DNA of 64,000 nucleotides, from positions 366,557-430,556 of the forward strand of contig NZ_MUHF01000007.1 in NCBI RefSeq assembly GCF_002217435.1. Reading direction: 5' to 3'. How positions within the stretch are numbered: position 1 is the stretch's first letter; the number at the start of each line of letters is the position of its first letter. The notes under the pieces were generated by a model. It had not been told where the DNA came from. It ran no database searches and saw only the letters and a list, made by a program, of their open reading frames with translations. The DNA comes from Flavobacterium reichenbachii. Its GTDB lineage: Bacteria > Bacteroidota > Bacteroidia > Flavobacteriales > Flavobacteriaceae. Shown piece after piece: positions 51,227 through 60,298 of this stretch. The position numbers and the translations under genes are program-made.

Positions 51227-53452
51227 TTAAAAAGAAACATTAAGTCCGAAATTTAATCCCCATTGGAATTGATTGAAAGACTGGCTGTTCAACGGATTTA
51301 TATAATAATTTACAGCAGGTTCCACAAAAACATTTGTCTTTTTATAAACCTGATACTGCAGCGTACTGCTCAGGGTAGAACCGTAGACATAATCGTTTGC
51401 ATTTACATTTTGTCCGAGTGAAGTTCCATCCAGGATTACCTGATTAGAAATTAACTTACCAACAAAACCGCCCGTGTTTAAATTGATGCTGGCTTTGTTT
51501 TTATTAAATACAGAATACGAAACTTCCAACGGCATTTCGATATATCTTAAACTTTGATCTAAATTTCCAGTCTGAATATTCGAACTGCTGACCGCTTCTT
51601 TGGTGTTCGCTGGAATCAGTAAATAATTACTGTCGGTTGCAATTGGAGCTGCAGCCAAATTTTGTGCAGCATAGTTATCTCCAATAGTAAAAAAGACGTT
51701 GTTTTTTGCACTCATGTACGAGACATTAGCAACACTCTGTCCTAATTCGTTTATTTTAAAACCAGAAGCTACGGCCCATCTTTTGTTGATTTTATATTTC
51801 GTTTTTACACCGTATGTACTTGTTTGCTTAGAATCATTAACATTGCCAAGCGTTTTTTCATTTTTATAATTTTCAGAATTGGCAATCCCGGCAAAAACAG
51901 CGACAGCCCATTTTTCTCCTTTTTTGACAGCTTTAGTTTCTTTTTCTTCTTTAGTTTCAGGAACAATAATTCCTTTTTCTAAATTCTGAAGCTCAGCCAA
52001 TTGCACAGAATCTTTTTTGCTTAAGACAGCATTATTAAATTTAGAGTTGTCTTTTTGAGTACTTGCAATAAATTTTTCATCTGCTGTGTTCTTACTTTTT
52101 TGTGTCGTTTTGCTTTCGCTAACAGTATTTTCAGCTCCGTTTAAAACGGGATTTGTTGTATTAAATGCGGTATTTTTATTATTTTTAGAAAGCAGCTGCT
52201 CATCAAAAATTGAATTTGAAAGCTGTTTTTTAGGAGAATTAAATTGATCTTGTTTTCCAAAAGAAATTTTCTGTTCAGCCAAAGCTTGATTTGTCTTTTT
52301 GGTTTTATTATTTGCAATTTGATTCTTAGAATCTGTATTAAACAAATTCTCTTTAGCCGGAACAAATGATTTTTCTGCTACTGTTTGGTTTACAGTTCTA
52401 TTTTTACCAGTTGCAGTTTGATTATTAGAATCTGTATTAAACAAATTCTCTTTAGCCGGAACAAATGACTTTTCTGCTACTGTTTGGTTTACAGTTCTGT
52501 TTTTACCAGTTGCAGTTTGATTTTTAGAATCTATGGTAAATGAATTTTCTTTTGCCGGAACAAATGATTTTTCTGCTACTGTTTGGTTTACAGTTCTATT
52601 TTTACCAGTTGCAGTTTGATTATTAGAATCTGTATTAAACAAATTCTCTTTTGTCGGAACAAATGACTTTTCTGCCACTGTTTGGTTTACAGTTCTGTTT
52701 TTACCAGTTGCAGTCTGATTTTTAGAATCTGTATTAAACAAATTCTCTTTTGCCGGAACAAATGATTTTTCGGCCACTGCCTGATTTACAGTTCTGTTTT
52801 TACTGTTTTTTGAATCTTCATTATTCGAAGCATTTTTAATCAGGTTTTCTTTAGCCGGAGCAAATTGATGATCCGCAACAGCCTTATTTGAATTTGCTTT
52901 TTTATCTTTTAAATTTTGATATTTAGTATCTGTATTTAATGCGTTTTTGTCATCAGAAATGAAAGTTTTTTCAGCAACAGCCTGATTTTTATTTACAGCA
53001 TTAGATTTAGGATCTAAAATACTTTTGTTTGATTTGTTTTTAGAGCTTTTATTGGAGTTTTCTAACTGATTTTGATCATCTGAGGAATCAGCCAATTCAT
53101 TTGGACTTTCAACAATAATATTAGGATCTGATTTTAAAGTATTATCATTCTCTTTTGTCGAAATTGTGCTGTTTTTCTCCAGATTATTTTTTTTCGAATC
53201 AAGAACTACACTGTTGTTTTCTAATGAATTGCTATTTATATTTTTTATTCCAGATGTATTATTAAGATGAAAAATAGAATTAAGCATTAATCCTAATAAC
53301 AAGCACGCAGCAGCCGACCACCAAAGAATAGCTCTTTTTTTCTTTTTGGGTTTTTCTAATTTCTCTTCAATCTGTGCCCATAATTCTGGCGGCGGAACAC
53401 TCGAAAAGTTTTCCATTGATGAAAAGATATCTTCTATTTTTTGCTTCTTCAT
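51227..53452 (-). CDS. Envelope-spanning sigma partner: anti-sigma-like head, TM, repeat region, outer-membrane barrel
   Basis: A 741-residue protein with an unusual layout. Residues 1-38 are a cytoplasmic segment (KQKIEDIFSSMENFSSVPPPELWAQIEEKL), a pattern common at the start of Bacteroidota ECF-sigma partners. One TM helix lies at about 42-63. A long Asn/Lys/Ser-rich, probably disordered region follows (about 65-510) and includes five near-identical 33-residue repeats plus about three degenerate ones. The last about 220 residues (KKGEKWAVAVFAGIANSE to FQWGLNFGLNVSF) look like an outer-membrane beta-barrel ending in aromatic F. It overlaps the sigma gene by 4 bp. No named family for the whole. 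Confidence 0.8.
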   Translation of the reverse strand: MKKQKIEDIFSSMENFSSVPPPELWAQIEEKLEKPKKKKRAILWWSAAACLLLGLMLNSIFHLNNTSGIKNINSNSLENNSVVLDSKKNNLEKNSTISTKENDNTLKSDPNIIVESPNELADSSDDQNQLENSNKSSKNKSNKSILDPKSNAVNKNQAVAEKTFISDDKNALNTDTKYQNLKDKKANSNKAVADHQFAPAKENLIKNASNNEDSKNSKNRTVNQAVAEKSFVPAKENLFNTDSKNQTATGKNRTVNQTVAEKSFVPTKENLFNTDSNNQTATGKNRTVNQTVAEKSFVPAKENSFTIDSKNQTATGKNRTVNQTVAEKSFVPAKENLFNTDSNNQTATGKNRTVNQTVAEKSFVPAKENLFNTDSKNQIANNKTKKTNQALAEQKISFGKQDQFNSPKKQLSNSIFDEQLLSKNNKNTAFNTTNPVLNGAENTVSESKTTQKSKNTADEKFIASTQKDNSKFNNAVLSKKDSVQLAELQNLEKGIIVPETKEEKETKAVKKGEKWAVAVFAGIANSENYKNEKTLGNVNDSKQTSTYGVKTKYKINKRWAVASGFKINELGQSVANVSYMSAKNNVFFTIGDNYAAQNLAAAPIATDSNYLLIPANTKEAVSSSNIQTGNLDQSLRYIEMPLEVSYSVFNKNKASINLNTGGFVGKLISNQVILDGTSLGQNVNANDYVYGSTLSSTLQYQVYKKTNVFVEPAVNYYINPLNSQSFNQFQWGLNFGLNVSF
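52310..52805 (-). repeat. Five-copy 99-bp in-frame tandem repeat
   Basis: Nearly identical 99-bp units: the marker ACAGTTCT recurs at 52392, 52491, 52590, 52689 and 52788, exactly 99 bp apart. Each unit encodes 33 residues around NQTVAEKSFVPAKENLFNTD. Degenerate copies flank both sides (near 52240-52310 and 52810-53010), indicating older repeats outside and recent expansion inside. Confidence 0.92.
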
Positions 53453-54000
53453 GCTGTTTTAAAATTTTTTATGCTCAAAATCTTTTTTTGCAAAATGTGC
53501 TTGGCTCGGTTTAAATTTGATTTTGATGTGCCTTCTGATATTTTTAGTAATTCGGCAATCTCTTTATGTTTCAATTTTTCAAAAACATATAAGTTAAAAA
53601 CCGTCCGGTATTGATCGGGGAGATCTCGAATATATTCTAGTAACTTTTCTTGTTCTATCGGAATAATATCTAATTCTTCTTCTTCAACAAAATCGGTATC
53701 GGGATCAAAAACATCGAGAAAAAAACTTTCTTTTTTCTTTTTATTTAAAGTTTCGATGAGTTTGTTGATAAAAATACGTTTGAGCCAGCCTTCAAAACTT
53801 CCTTCAAATTTGTATTGGCTTATTTTCTGAAAAACAATCACAAAAGCCTCTTGAAAGACATCTTTTGCGTCATCTTCATTTTTCATATATTTCAAACAAA
53901 TACCATATAAAACAGGAGAGAACAACTGATAAATTTTCAGTTGTCCCTCTCTGTCATTTTTAATGCACAGTTTGATATATTTTTCTAAATCGTTTTTCAA
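53449..54000 (-). CDS. ECF RNA polymerase sigma factor
   Basis: A 183-residue ECF sigma factor. Region 2 (about 25-90) has YGICLKYMKNEDDAKDVFQEAFVIVFQKISQYKFEGSFEGWLKRIFINKLIE. An acidic linker DPDTDFVEEEELD (about 103-118) precedes region 4 (about 120-175) with LPDQYRTVFNLYVFEKLKHKEIAELLKISEGTSKSNLNRAKHILQKKI. The gene is coupled by an ATGA overlap to the 741-residue membrane protein, which is the expected regulator. Two exported-protein genes lie just upstream on the same strand and may be part of the unit. Confidence 0.93.
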   Translation of the reverse strand: MKNDLEKYIKLCIKNDREGQLKIYQLFSPVLYGICLKYMKNEDDAKDVFQEAFVIVFQKISQYKFEGSFEGWLKRIFINKLIETLNKKKKESFFLDVFDPDTDFVEEEELDIIPIEQEKLLEYIRDLPDQYRTVFNLYVFEKLKHKEIAELLKISEGTSKSNLNRAKHILQKKILSIKNFKTA

Positions 54001-54050
54001 AAAATGGTTAAATTTGGTTTTGCAAAAATAGCGTTTATAAGATTATAAAA

Positions 54051-54449
54051 CTATCTTTTGTAAATAGTGCGAGCGCCGTCCTGACTGTTGCATAAAATGG
54101 TTAGATTCTGATTGTCAAGACTTTCTATTACGTATGTTTTGCCTTCAAACGTGAGTAAGTCATGCTCTGCCTGATCAGAATAACCAATGCCTTTTTCCAG
54201 CTGATAAGTGCTGTTTCTAATCTCGACACCATTTTTATAAGTAATAACTCTTCCGTTATCTGTAAAGACAATTTTTTTGCTGAATCCTATAGATTTTGGA
54301 GTAGAAATATAAGGATTGCCCGCGCCTCCTACAGATTTTTCCCATGTCCAGGAATTGACAATCGAACCCTCAGTCACATTAGAGGAATCTAATGAATAAG
54401 CTGTGGTAAAAAGACCAAATACGATAAAAAAGAATAAAAACTTTTTCAT
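54051..54449 (-). CDS. Small exported beta-rich protein, lipocalin-like
   Basis: A 132-residue protein with a signal peptide (about 1-19, ending TAYS). The mature part starts VTEGSIVNSWTWEKSVGGAGNPYISTPKS and continues as short strands (KKIVFTDNGRVITYKNGVEIRNSTYQL, KTYVIESLDNQNLTILCNSQDGARTIYKR), typical of small lipocalin-like Bacteroidota proteins. No family confirmed. It lies 50 bp upstream of the sigma gene and 7 bp downstream of the PrcB-like gene, so co-transcription is plausible. Confidence 0.7.
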   Translation of the reverse strand: MKKFLFFFIVFGLFTTAYSLDSSNVTEGSIVNSWTWEKSVGGAGNPYISTPKSIGFSKKIVFTDNGRVITYKNGVEIRNSTYQLEKGIGYSDQAEHDLLTFEGKTYVIESLDNQNLTILCNSQDGARTIYKR

Positions 54450-54456
54450 GGCTTGA

Positions 54457-55314
54457 TTATTTTAAACTGTTGATTTTATCTTGTATCGCTTTCTTAAAAA
54501 GGATAACCTCCGTATTTTGATCTGCAGTATCTGTTACATCGATGTAAACTTTTGTAACTGTTGCACCCTGACGTAATTCAAAATAAATACCACCCTGATT
54601 TGCACTGTTAGGAGTACCATAAGTTTTAGTCTGTCCTTTTAAGTTCAAAATTTCTGTTGGAACTTTTTTAAGGAAAGCATTATATTCATCTCTTTTGGTT
54701 TTTGCATCATATTTATATTGATCAAAATTATAACTTCCAGTTACTACATTTAAGTATTTTAAAGTGTTGAAGTCATTAAGTTGAAAAAAAGAATTTGCCG
54801 TACCATAACTTCCAATTACGATATTGTCTGATGTTTCTGTAGTTCTATTAAAGACAATTCCTTTTAATGTTTTTGGGATCAAAATATAATCTGCCGGATA
54901 AGTACGGGTCTGCGAAATAGTTTCTCCTGGCAAAGGGCTTTTTTCGTAAAAATTTACAACAATCTGGCATTTATTTTCTACAAGTGAAGTAATTTTTATA
55001 GCATAACCATTTGTTTCTTTAGGTCCTGCAAAAATTCCGATCAAACTGTTTTTACTAAAATCTATGGCGGCGTCAGTAGGATTTGCACAAGTATTATCGT
55101 GTTTTGTAAAAGTGGCATCCATCTTATCCTGATTGGTTACATACACTGCAGTAGCAGCACTAGGAGGCGTTTTTAAGCTGTAATTACATGGCAGGGGGAA
55201 ACCTGTAAAAGCTAAATCTGCATAAGTACCGCAGTCAACATTATAATCGTCATTGTTAACAGAACAGGCACCCAATCCAAAAGCTATAAATAAGCTCAGC
55301 ATTAATTTTTTCAT
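54457..55314 (-). CDS. Lipoprotein with PrcB C-terminal-like domain
   Basis: A 285-residue lipoprotein with lipobox LGAC (Cys 17). Residues about 85-155 match the PrcB_C type (IDFSKNSLIGIFAGPKETNGYAIKITSLVENKCQIVVNFYEKSPLPGE, then TYPADYILIPK), named after a treponemal protease-complex subunit. The C-terminal half (about 175-285) is a second, unnamed domain. It contains four or more Cys near the N-terminus (DCGTY, LPCNY). First gene of the minus-strand group leading to the sigma factor; function unknown. Confidence 0.78.
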   Translation of the reverse strand: MKKLMLSLFIAFGLGACSVNNDDYNVDCGTYADLAFTGFPLPCNYSLKTPPSAATAVYVTNQDKMDATFTKHDNTCANPTDAAIDFSKNSLIGIFAGPKETNGYAIKITSLVENKCQIVVNFYEKSPLPGETISQTRTYPADYILIPKTLKGIVFNRTTETSDNIVIGSYGTANSFFQLNDFNTLKYLNVVTGSYNFDQYKYDAKTKRDEYNAFLKKVPTEILNLKGQTKTYGTPNSANQGGIYFELRQGATVTKVYIDVTDTADQNTEVILFKKAIQDKINSLK

Positions 55315-55485
55315 GATAATTTTTTAATAGGTTATATTTAGTAGATTACGTTCTATTAAAAAGGTTGCGTGCTAAATTTTTATTTTTTGATTTAATTTAG
55401 AATGAGTACTAATTCGTGAAATTTCGATTTTATAAACTACGTACTACGTATAATTGCGTACTTTTACTTCAAATAAATTGTACCT

Positions 55486-56856
55486 ATGACCGACTTTCTT
55501 CCTGCTTTGCTGGCTTTTGCAGTGGCGCTTTTTTTAGGCGTTTACTTTGGAAAATTGCTGTTTTCTGCAAAATTTCAGGCAGAAAAAATTAGTCTGGAAG
55601 AGCGATTAAATGCAGCGGTAAACCAGATGCAATTGAATCAGGGACAGTTTGAAAATGAAAGAATAAATTTTCAAAAACAACTTCAGGTTAATAATTTGGA
55701 GAAAGAAAATATTCGGACAGAAAAAGACAGTCTGGCTATTCAGCTCTCTAAAAAAGAAGTCGATTTTGAGAATCTGTGGGAACGACATAAAGAACAGAAA
55801 AGCGAAATAACAGAACTTCAGGAAAAATTCACCAAAGAATTTGAAAATCTGGCCAATAAAATACTCGAAGAAAAATCAGCTAAATTTACAGAACAGAACA
55901 GCGAAAACATGAAAAATATTCTGTTGCCGCTACAGGATAAAATTCAGGGATTTGAGCAAAAAGTAGAACAGACCCATAAAGAAAGTATTGATTATCATGC
56001 CGCACTGCGCCAGCAGATTATTGGTTTGAGCGAAATGAATGCTCAAATGAGTAAGGAAACCTTAAACTTAACCAAAGCATTAAAAGGCGATAGTAAAATG
56101 CAGGGAAATTGGGGCGAACTCGTACTGGAACGAGTATTAGAAAAATCTGGTCTGGAAAAAGGCAGAGAATACGAAGTGCAGCAGAGTTTTACAAATAGTG
56201 AAGGCGCAAGAGTTTTTCCCGATGTGGTCATTAATCTGCCCGATGGCAAAAAAATGATTGTAGATTCTAAAGTTTCCTTGGTGGCATATGAAAAATGGGT
56301 CAACGAAGAAACGGAAATTTTAAAAACTGATTTTTTAAAAGAACACGTCAGCTCTATTAGAAGGCATGTCGAACAACTCGGAAACAAAAATTACCATGAT
56401 TTATATCAAATAGAAAGTCCGGATTTTGTACTGCTTTTTATCCCGATAGAACCCGCTTTTGCGATTGCATTAAATGAAGATCCTGCGTTATATAATAAAG
56501 CTTTTGATCGTAATATTGTTATCGTGACGCCGTCTACACTTTTAGCGACTTTACGAACTATTGACAGTATGTGGGCAAATCAAAAACAGCAGGAGAATGC
56601 TTTTGAAATTGCCAGACAAGCTGGTGCCTTATATGATAAATTTGAAGGCTTTGTCAGCGATCTAGTGAGAATCGGAAACAAAATTAAAGATACCAAAACC
56701 GAATATGAAAACGCCATGAACAAGCTGGTTGACGGTAAAGGAAATTTAATTTCGAGTGTAGAGCGATTAAAGAAGATGGGAGCAAAGGCAAAAAAGTCAC
56801 TTCCAGAAAATATTATTGCAAGAGCCAATACTGACGAAAACGAACCATTAAACTAG
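55486..56856 (+). CDS. rmuC: DNA recombination protein RmuC
   Basis: A 456-residue RmuC protein, thought to limit DNA rearrangement and linked to the PD-(D/E)XK superfamily. N-terminal TM helix (about 3-22), coiled coil (about 30-205), then the RmuC domain (about 210-400) with MQGNWGELVLERVLEKSGLEKGREY, VFPDVVINLPDGKKMIVDSKVSLVAYE (catalytic-like D...DSK) and FVLLFIPIEPAFAIAL. Length and order are normal. The upstream region has a curious TACGTA-rich stretch (55437-55460) that may be an operator. Confidence 0.95.
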   Translation: MTDFLPALLAFAVALFLGVYFGKLLFSAKFQAEKISLEERLNAAVNQMQLNQGQFENERINFQKQLQVNNLEKENIRTEKDSLAIQLSKKEVDFENLWERHKEQKSEITELQEKFTKEFENLANKILEEKSAKFTEQNSENMKNILLPLQDKIQGFEQKVEQTHKESIDYHAALRQQIIGLSEMNAQMSKETLNLTKALKGDSKMQGNWGELVLERVLEKSGLEKGREYEVQQSFTNSEGARVFPDVVINLPDGKKMIVDSKVSLVAYEKWVNEETEILKTDFLKEHVSSIRRHVEQLGNKNYHDLYQIESPDFVLLFIPIEPAFAIALNEDPALYNKAFDRNIVIVTPSTLLATLRTIDSMWANQKQQENAFEIARQAGALYDKFEGFVSDLVRIGNKIKDTKTEYENAMNKLVDGKGNLISSVERLKKMGAKAKKSLPENIIARANTDENEPLN

Positions 56857-56881
56857 AAAATAATACTTAAATTAATACCAC

Positions 56882-57430
56882 ATGACTGCCGATTATAAAC
56901 CTGTTTCTTCTTCTAAAGTAAGTATTTCTGAGCTAATGCTGCCTTCGCACACCAATTTTAGCGGTAAAATTCATGGAGGTTATATTTTACTTTTACTGGA
57001 TCAGATTGCTTTTGCCTGCGCTTCTAAATTCTCTGGAAATTACTGCGTTACGGCTTCTGTAGATACTGTAAATTTTCTTAAACCAATTGAAGTTGGAGAA
57101 TTGGTAACCATGAAGGCTTCTGTAAACTATGTGGGAAGAAGTTCTATGATTGTAGGAATTAGAGTAGAATCTGAAAACATACAAACAGGCGCTGTAAAAC
57201 ATTGTAACTCCTCTTATTTTACTATGGTAGCCAAAGACAAAGAAGGAAAAAGTGTTCAGGTGCCAGGTCTTATTTTATCCAATTTAGACGAAGTCCGACG
57301 TTTTAGAAAATGCATCAAACAAATTGAATCTAAAAAAGAAGTAGAAGAACATGCTAAAACAGCCAATGTCAATTCGATTGAAGATTTGGTGAGTTTAGAT
57401 CAATATAATGTACTGTTGGAAATCGGATAA
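56882..57430 (+). CDS. Acyl-CoA thioesterase, hotdog fold
   Basis: A 182-residue cytoplasmic acyl-CoA hydrolase of the YciA/BFIT hotdog type. Typical sequence: SELMLPSHTNFSGKIHGGYILLLLDQIAFACASKFSG (about 16-52, with the conserved N-x-x-G-x-x-H-G-G loop), VTASVDTVNFLKPIEVGELVTMKASVNYVGRSSM (about 57-90), and NSSYFTMVAKDKEGK. It releases CoA from acyl-CoA. It starts 25 bp after rmuC and is probably co-transcribed. Confidence 0.92.
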   Translation: MTADYKPVSSSKVSISELMLPSHTNFSGKIHGGYILLLLDQIAFACASKFSGNYCVTASVDTVNFLKPIEVGELVTMKASVNYVGRSSMIVGIRVESENIQTGAVKHCNSSYFTMVAKDKEGKSVQVPGLILSNLDEVRRFRKCIKQIESKKEVEEHAKTANVNSIEDLVSLDQYNVLLEIG

Positions 57431-57484
57431 TATTTTTTATATAAATTATTTTGCATTAATTTTAGATACTTAAAAAATAAAAAG

Positions 57485-57874
57485 ATGGTAAAATTCGGAT
57501 ACACAATTTTATATGTTGACAATGTTGAAAACTCGATTGCATTCTATGAAAATGCATTTGGATTTTCAAGAAAGTTTGTAACGCCAGAAAATGATTATGG
57601 TGAACTAATTACAGGAGAAACTACAATTTCGTTTGCTTCAAAGAAATTAGCCAATCAAAATTTAAAAGAAGGTTTCTTAGAAAGTAACTTAACCAATAAA
57701 CCTTTTGGAATAGAAATAGGTTTAATAACCGATGATGTTCCGGAGACGGTACAAAAAGCAACTTCGTTTGGAGCTGTTTTGGTCGCGGAGCCAATAGAAA
57801 AACCATGGGGGCAAATTGTAGCGTATGTAAGAGATCCGGACGGTTTCTTGGTTGAAATCTGCACCGAAATATAA
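57485..57874 (+). CDS. VOC (glyoxalase/bleomycin-resistance-fold) protein
   Basis: A 129-residue vicinal-oxygen-chelate protein with two beta-alpha-beta-beta-beta units: FGYTILYVDNVENSIAFYENAFGFSRKF (about 3-30) and the second from about 73 to the C-terminus, which ends with the typical VAYVRDPDGFLVEICTEI (metal-binding Glu near the end). It may act as a dioxygenase, glyoxalase or binding protein; the substrate is unclear. The short spacing of 54 bp from the thioesterase gene suggests shared transcription. Confidence 0.88.
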   Translation: MVKFGYTILYVDNVENSIAFYENAFGFSRKFVTPENDYGELITGETTISFASKKLANQNLKEGFLESNLTNKPFGIEIGLITDDVPETVQKATSFGAVLVAEPIEKPWGQIVAYVRDPDGFLVEICTEI

Positions 57875-57885
57875 TAATTAATACT

Positions 57886-57925
57886 ATTTGTGAAAAGTTT
57901 TGCAAGCCTAAAACTTTTCACAAAT
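57886..57925 (+). terminator. Terminator after the VOC gene
   Basis: A 16-bp inverted repeat: ATTTGTGAAAAGTTTT (57886-57901) and AAAACTTTTCACAAAT (57910-57925). Confidence 0.7.
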
Positions 57926-58085
57926 ATTTAGTACAGCATTATAAACTTTGAGGCATATAATTTCGTAACTTTAAGTAAAGGGATTTAGATTCCTGTTACT
58001 TTTTTACGGAGTACTGCCATTCAGTTTTTTTTCTTCCAAATAAATAAAAAAATCGAATGACATAATTGTTTAAATGATGACGATT

Positions 58086-58625
58086 ATGAAAAGAACTACT
58101 TTATTTATTTTACTTTTTACCGCATTTTCTATTTTAGCTCAGGATAAATTTAAAACCAGCACGGCTATTGTAAATTTTGAAGCTTCTGTTCCTTTTTTCG
58201 AAGAGGTAAAAGCGGTAAACAAACTCGGAACAATTGTTCTGGAACCTCAAACAAGTACTTTAATCTGTACTGTTATTATCAAAGATTTTCGTTTTAAAAT
58301 GGATTTAATGCAAGAACATTTTAACGATAATTATATTGAAAGCCATCGTTATCCCAAAGCTGTTTTTAAAGGTAAAATTGAAAAATTTGACTTAAAAGAA
58401 ATCACTGAAACCGAAAAGGAATATGACGTGAAGGGAAAATTATACCTGCACGGAAAATCCAGAGTAATTACGGTAAAGGCTCTGATAAAAAAAGTTTCTG
58501 ACGGAATACAGATTGTATCGAGTTTTCCGATTTCAACTACAGATTTTGATATTGAAATTCCGTTTATGGTTGCGAATAAAATTTCTAAAACAGTGCAGAC
58601 AGATTTGAGCGGGATTATGAAATAA
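58086..58625 (+). CDS. YceI family protein
   Basis: A 179-residue exported YceI-like protein. I start at MKRTTLFILLFTAFSILAQ (58086) because it gives a clean signal peptide; an upstream ATG at 58074 adds four residues. The mature lipocalin-like barrel binds polyisoprenoids in known members. It shows FKTSTAIVNFEASVPFFEEVKAVNK, the motif HFNDNYIESHRYPKAVFKGKI, and GKLYLHGKSRVITV. It precedes a convergent TIGR01777 gene near crtZ, which fits an isoprenoid or carotenoid context, though this is not proof. Confidence 0.88.
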   Translation: MKRTTLFILLFTAFSILAQDKFKTSTAIVNFEASVPFFEEVKAVNKLGTIVLEPQTSTLICTVIIKDFRFKMDLMQEHFNDNYIESHRYPKAVFKGKIEKFDLKEITETEKEYDVKGKLYLHGKSRVITVKALIKKVSDGIQIVSSFPISTTDFDIEIPFMVANKISKTVQTDLSGIMK

Positions 58626-58628
58626 ACG

Positions 58629-59540
58629 TTACTTAATGCAGTTTACAAGAGTTCGTTCTAAATCGGTAAATTGAAATTGAAAGCCAGTCTGCTGTATTTT
58701 TTCAGAAGAAACCCTTTGACCTGTTAAGATCGCTTCGCTCATTTTTCCTAAAGCAATTTTAAGTACAAAGGCAGGAACTTTTGGAATCCAGATCGAATAA
58801 CCATAAATTTTTGCAAGCGTTTTTGATAATCTTGAATTGGTAGTATTGTCTGTTACAGCCGCATTATATGCGCCGTGCATTGTTGTTGATTCAATTGCAG
58901 TTAGATATATTTTGCACAAATCATCAATATGTATCCAGGGCAGATATTGTTTTCCTGTTCCAAAAACGGCACCAAAACCGGATTTAAAACTAGGAGTCAA
59001 ATGTTTTAGGAAACCTTCGTCTCTTCCTAAAACAATTCCGGTTCTTATTTTTACTGTTCTTATTCCGAGAGATCCGATTTTATCGGCTGCTTTTTCCCAT
59101 TCCTCACATGTTTTTCCTAAAAAATCATCTGCGGGCGGGGTTTCCTCATTGCAGATTTTATGACTTGTTTTAGCGCCATAGATGCCAACACCAGATGCAG
59201 AAACAAAAGCATCCAGAGTTTTTTTATGTTTTTCTAAAACGGTATAAATTAAATCTACTGGTTTTATACGGCTTTCTAAAATCGCTTTTCTGCGTTTTTT
59301 GGTCCATCGTTTGTCTACAATTCCTTCTCCGGCGAGATGAATAATGTAATCTGCTTTTAGAACTGCTTGTTCATCAATATAATTTTTGTTGAGATCCCAT
59401 TTGTAGTAGGAAATTAACGAAGAGTCTTTATGGTCAGTCCGGCTTAGAATGGATACTGAAAAACCATTGTCAAGAAGAACATCTGTCAAATGCTTACCAA
59501 TAAATCCGGTTCCGCCAGTTAGTAAAACATTTTTAATCAT
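58629..59540 (-). CDS. TIGR01777 family epimerase-like oxidoreductase
   Basis: A 303-residue SDR-type protein with NAD(P)-binding GGTGFIGKHL (8-17), an active-site-like GVGIYGAKTSHK (about 118, where classical YxxxK is altered), and a C-terminal DUF1731 region (about 255-300: GKMSEAILTGQRVSSEKIQQTGFQF). Family activity is uncertain. In Bacteroidota it is often near photolyase and SRPBCC genes, as in this window, where it sits 5 kb from crtZ. Confidence 0.88.
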   Translation of the reverse strand: MIKNVLLTGGTGFIGKHLTDVLLDNGFSVSILSRTDHKDSSLISYYKWDLNKNYIDEQAVLKADYIIHLAGEGIVDKRWTKKRRKAILESRIKPVDLIYTVLEKHKKTLDAFVSASGVGIYGAKTSHKICNEETPPADDFLGKTCEEWEKAADKIGSLGIRTVKIRTGIVLGRDEGFLKHLTPSFKSGFGAVFGTGKQYLPWIHIDDLCKIYLTAIESTTMHGAYNAAVTDNTTNSRLSKTLAKIYGYSIWIPKVPAFVLKIALGKMSEAILTGQRVSSEKIQQTGFQFQFTDLERTLVNCIK

Positions 59541-59635
59541 GAGTTTATTATTATTTTAACAATACATTCTGTTTGGGCATAAGTAAAGATAATTAAACAT
59601 TCCTTACCTTTAATGCAAATTCTAAATTTAATCAA

Positions 59636-60298
59636 ATGGAGGCTACAAATAAGACTATTACAAGAGAAGATATTGTTTCGATTTACATGAATGAAGTTTT
59701 AGAAAAAGGTGCAAAACCAAAATCTGTTTTTCATTTTGCCAAAGAAAATGATTTTGAAGAAGCCGAATTTTATTTCTTTTTTGGAAGTCTTGAAAGTCTG
59801 GAAAAAGAAATATTCAGGCTGTTTTTCGTCAATACAGTAGATCTGCTGCATAAAAATGAAGAGTATCTGGAATACGATATGAAGAATAAAATGCTGAGTT
59901 TTTATTTTACATTCTTCGAAATCCTGACTGCCAACAGAAGTTATGTAAAGCAGACTCTAAAAACAAGTCCAAATCCTTTAAAAAACTTAGTACAGCTCAC
60001 TACGCTTCGCGAAAGTTTTAAAGAATATGTTTCCGAAATTTTGACAGATGATTATAGATTAGAAATAGAAAAGATTCAAAAATTTCAAGAAAAAGCCATT
60101 CAGGAATCGGCTTGGCTGCAACTCATGCTGACAATAAAATTCTGGCTGGATGATGAATCTCCTGCATTTGAAAAAACAGATATTTTTATTGAAAAATCAG
60201 TTAATGCTTCTTTCCAATTAATGAATACAGCACCGCTGAACCATCTTATAGATTTAGGAAAATTCCTTTTTAAAGAAAAAATATACAGCAGAAAATGA
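59636..60298 (+). CDS. TetR/AcrR-like transcriptional regulator
   Basis: A 220-residue all-helical protein with the TetR fold. The N-terminal HTH region (about 8-60) reads ITREDIVSIYMNEVLEKGAKPKSVFHFAKENDFEEAEFYFFFGSLESLEKEI, with the recognition helix at EAEFYFFFGS. The ligand-binding half is helical (about 65-215). The HTH is atypical (no canonical GxxxxY turn), so DNA binding is likely but not certain. Its stop overlaps the ABC1 kinase start by 4 bp (ATGA), so the two form one unit. A -7-like TACCTTTA is at 59605-59612. Confidence 0.82.
   Translation: MEATNKTITREDIVSIYMNEVLEKGAKPKSVFHFAKENDFEEAEFYFFFGSLESLEKEIFRLFFVNTVDLLHKNEEYLEYDMKNKMLSFYFTFFEILTANRSYVKQTLKTSPNPLKNLVQLTTLRESFKEYVSEILTDDYRLEIEKIQKFQEKAIQESAWLQLMLTIKFWLDDESPAFEKTDIFIEKSVNASFQLMNTAPLNHLIDLGKFLFKEKIYSRK

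Noticed and set aside
52141..52365. Open frame read in another frame of the repeat region
   Set aside because: A shadow of the low-complexity coding sequence; its Lys/Leu/Ile-rich translation has no domain.
52310..52805. Regular tandem repeats that could suggest a CRISPR array
   Set aside because: The units are contiguous, 99 bp, in-frame and protein-coding with no spacers, and no cas genes are present.
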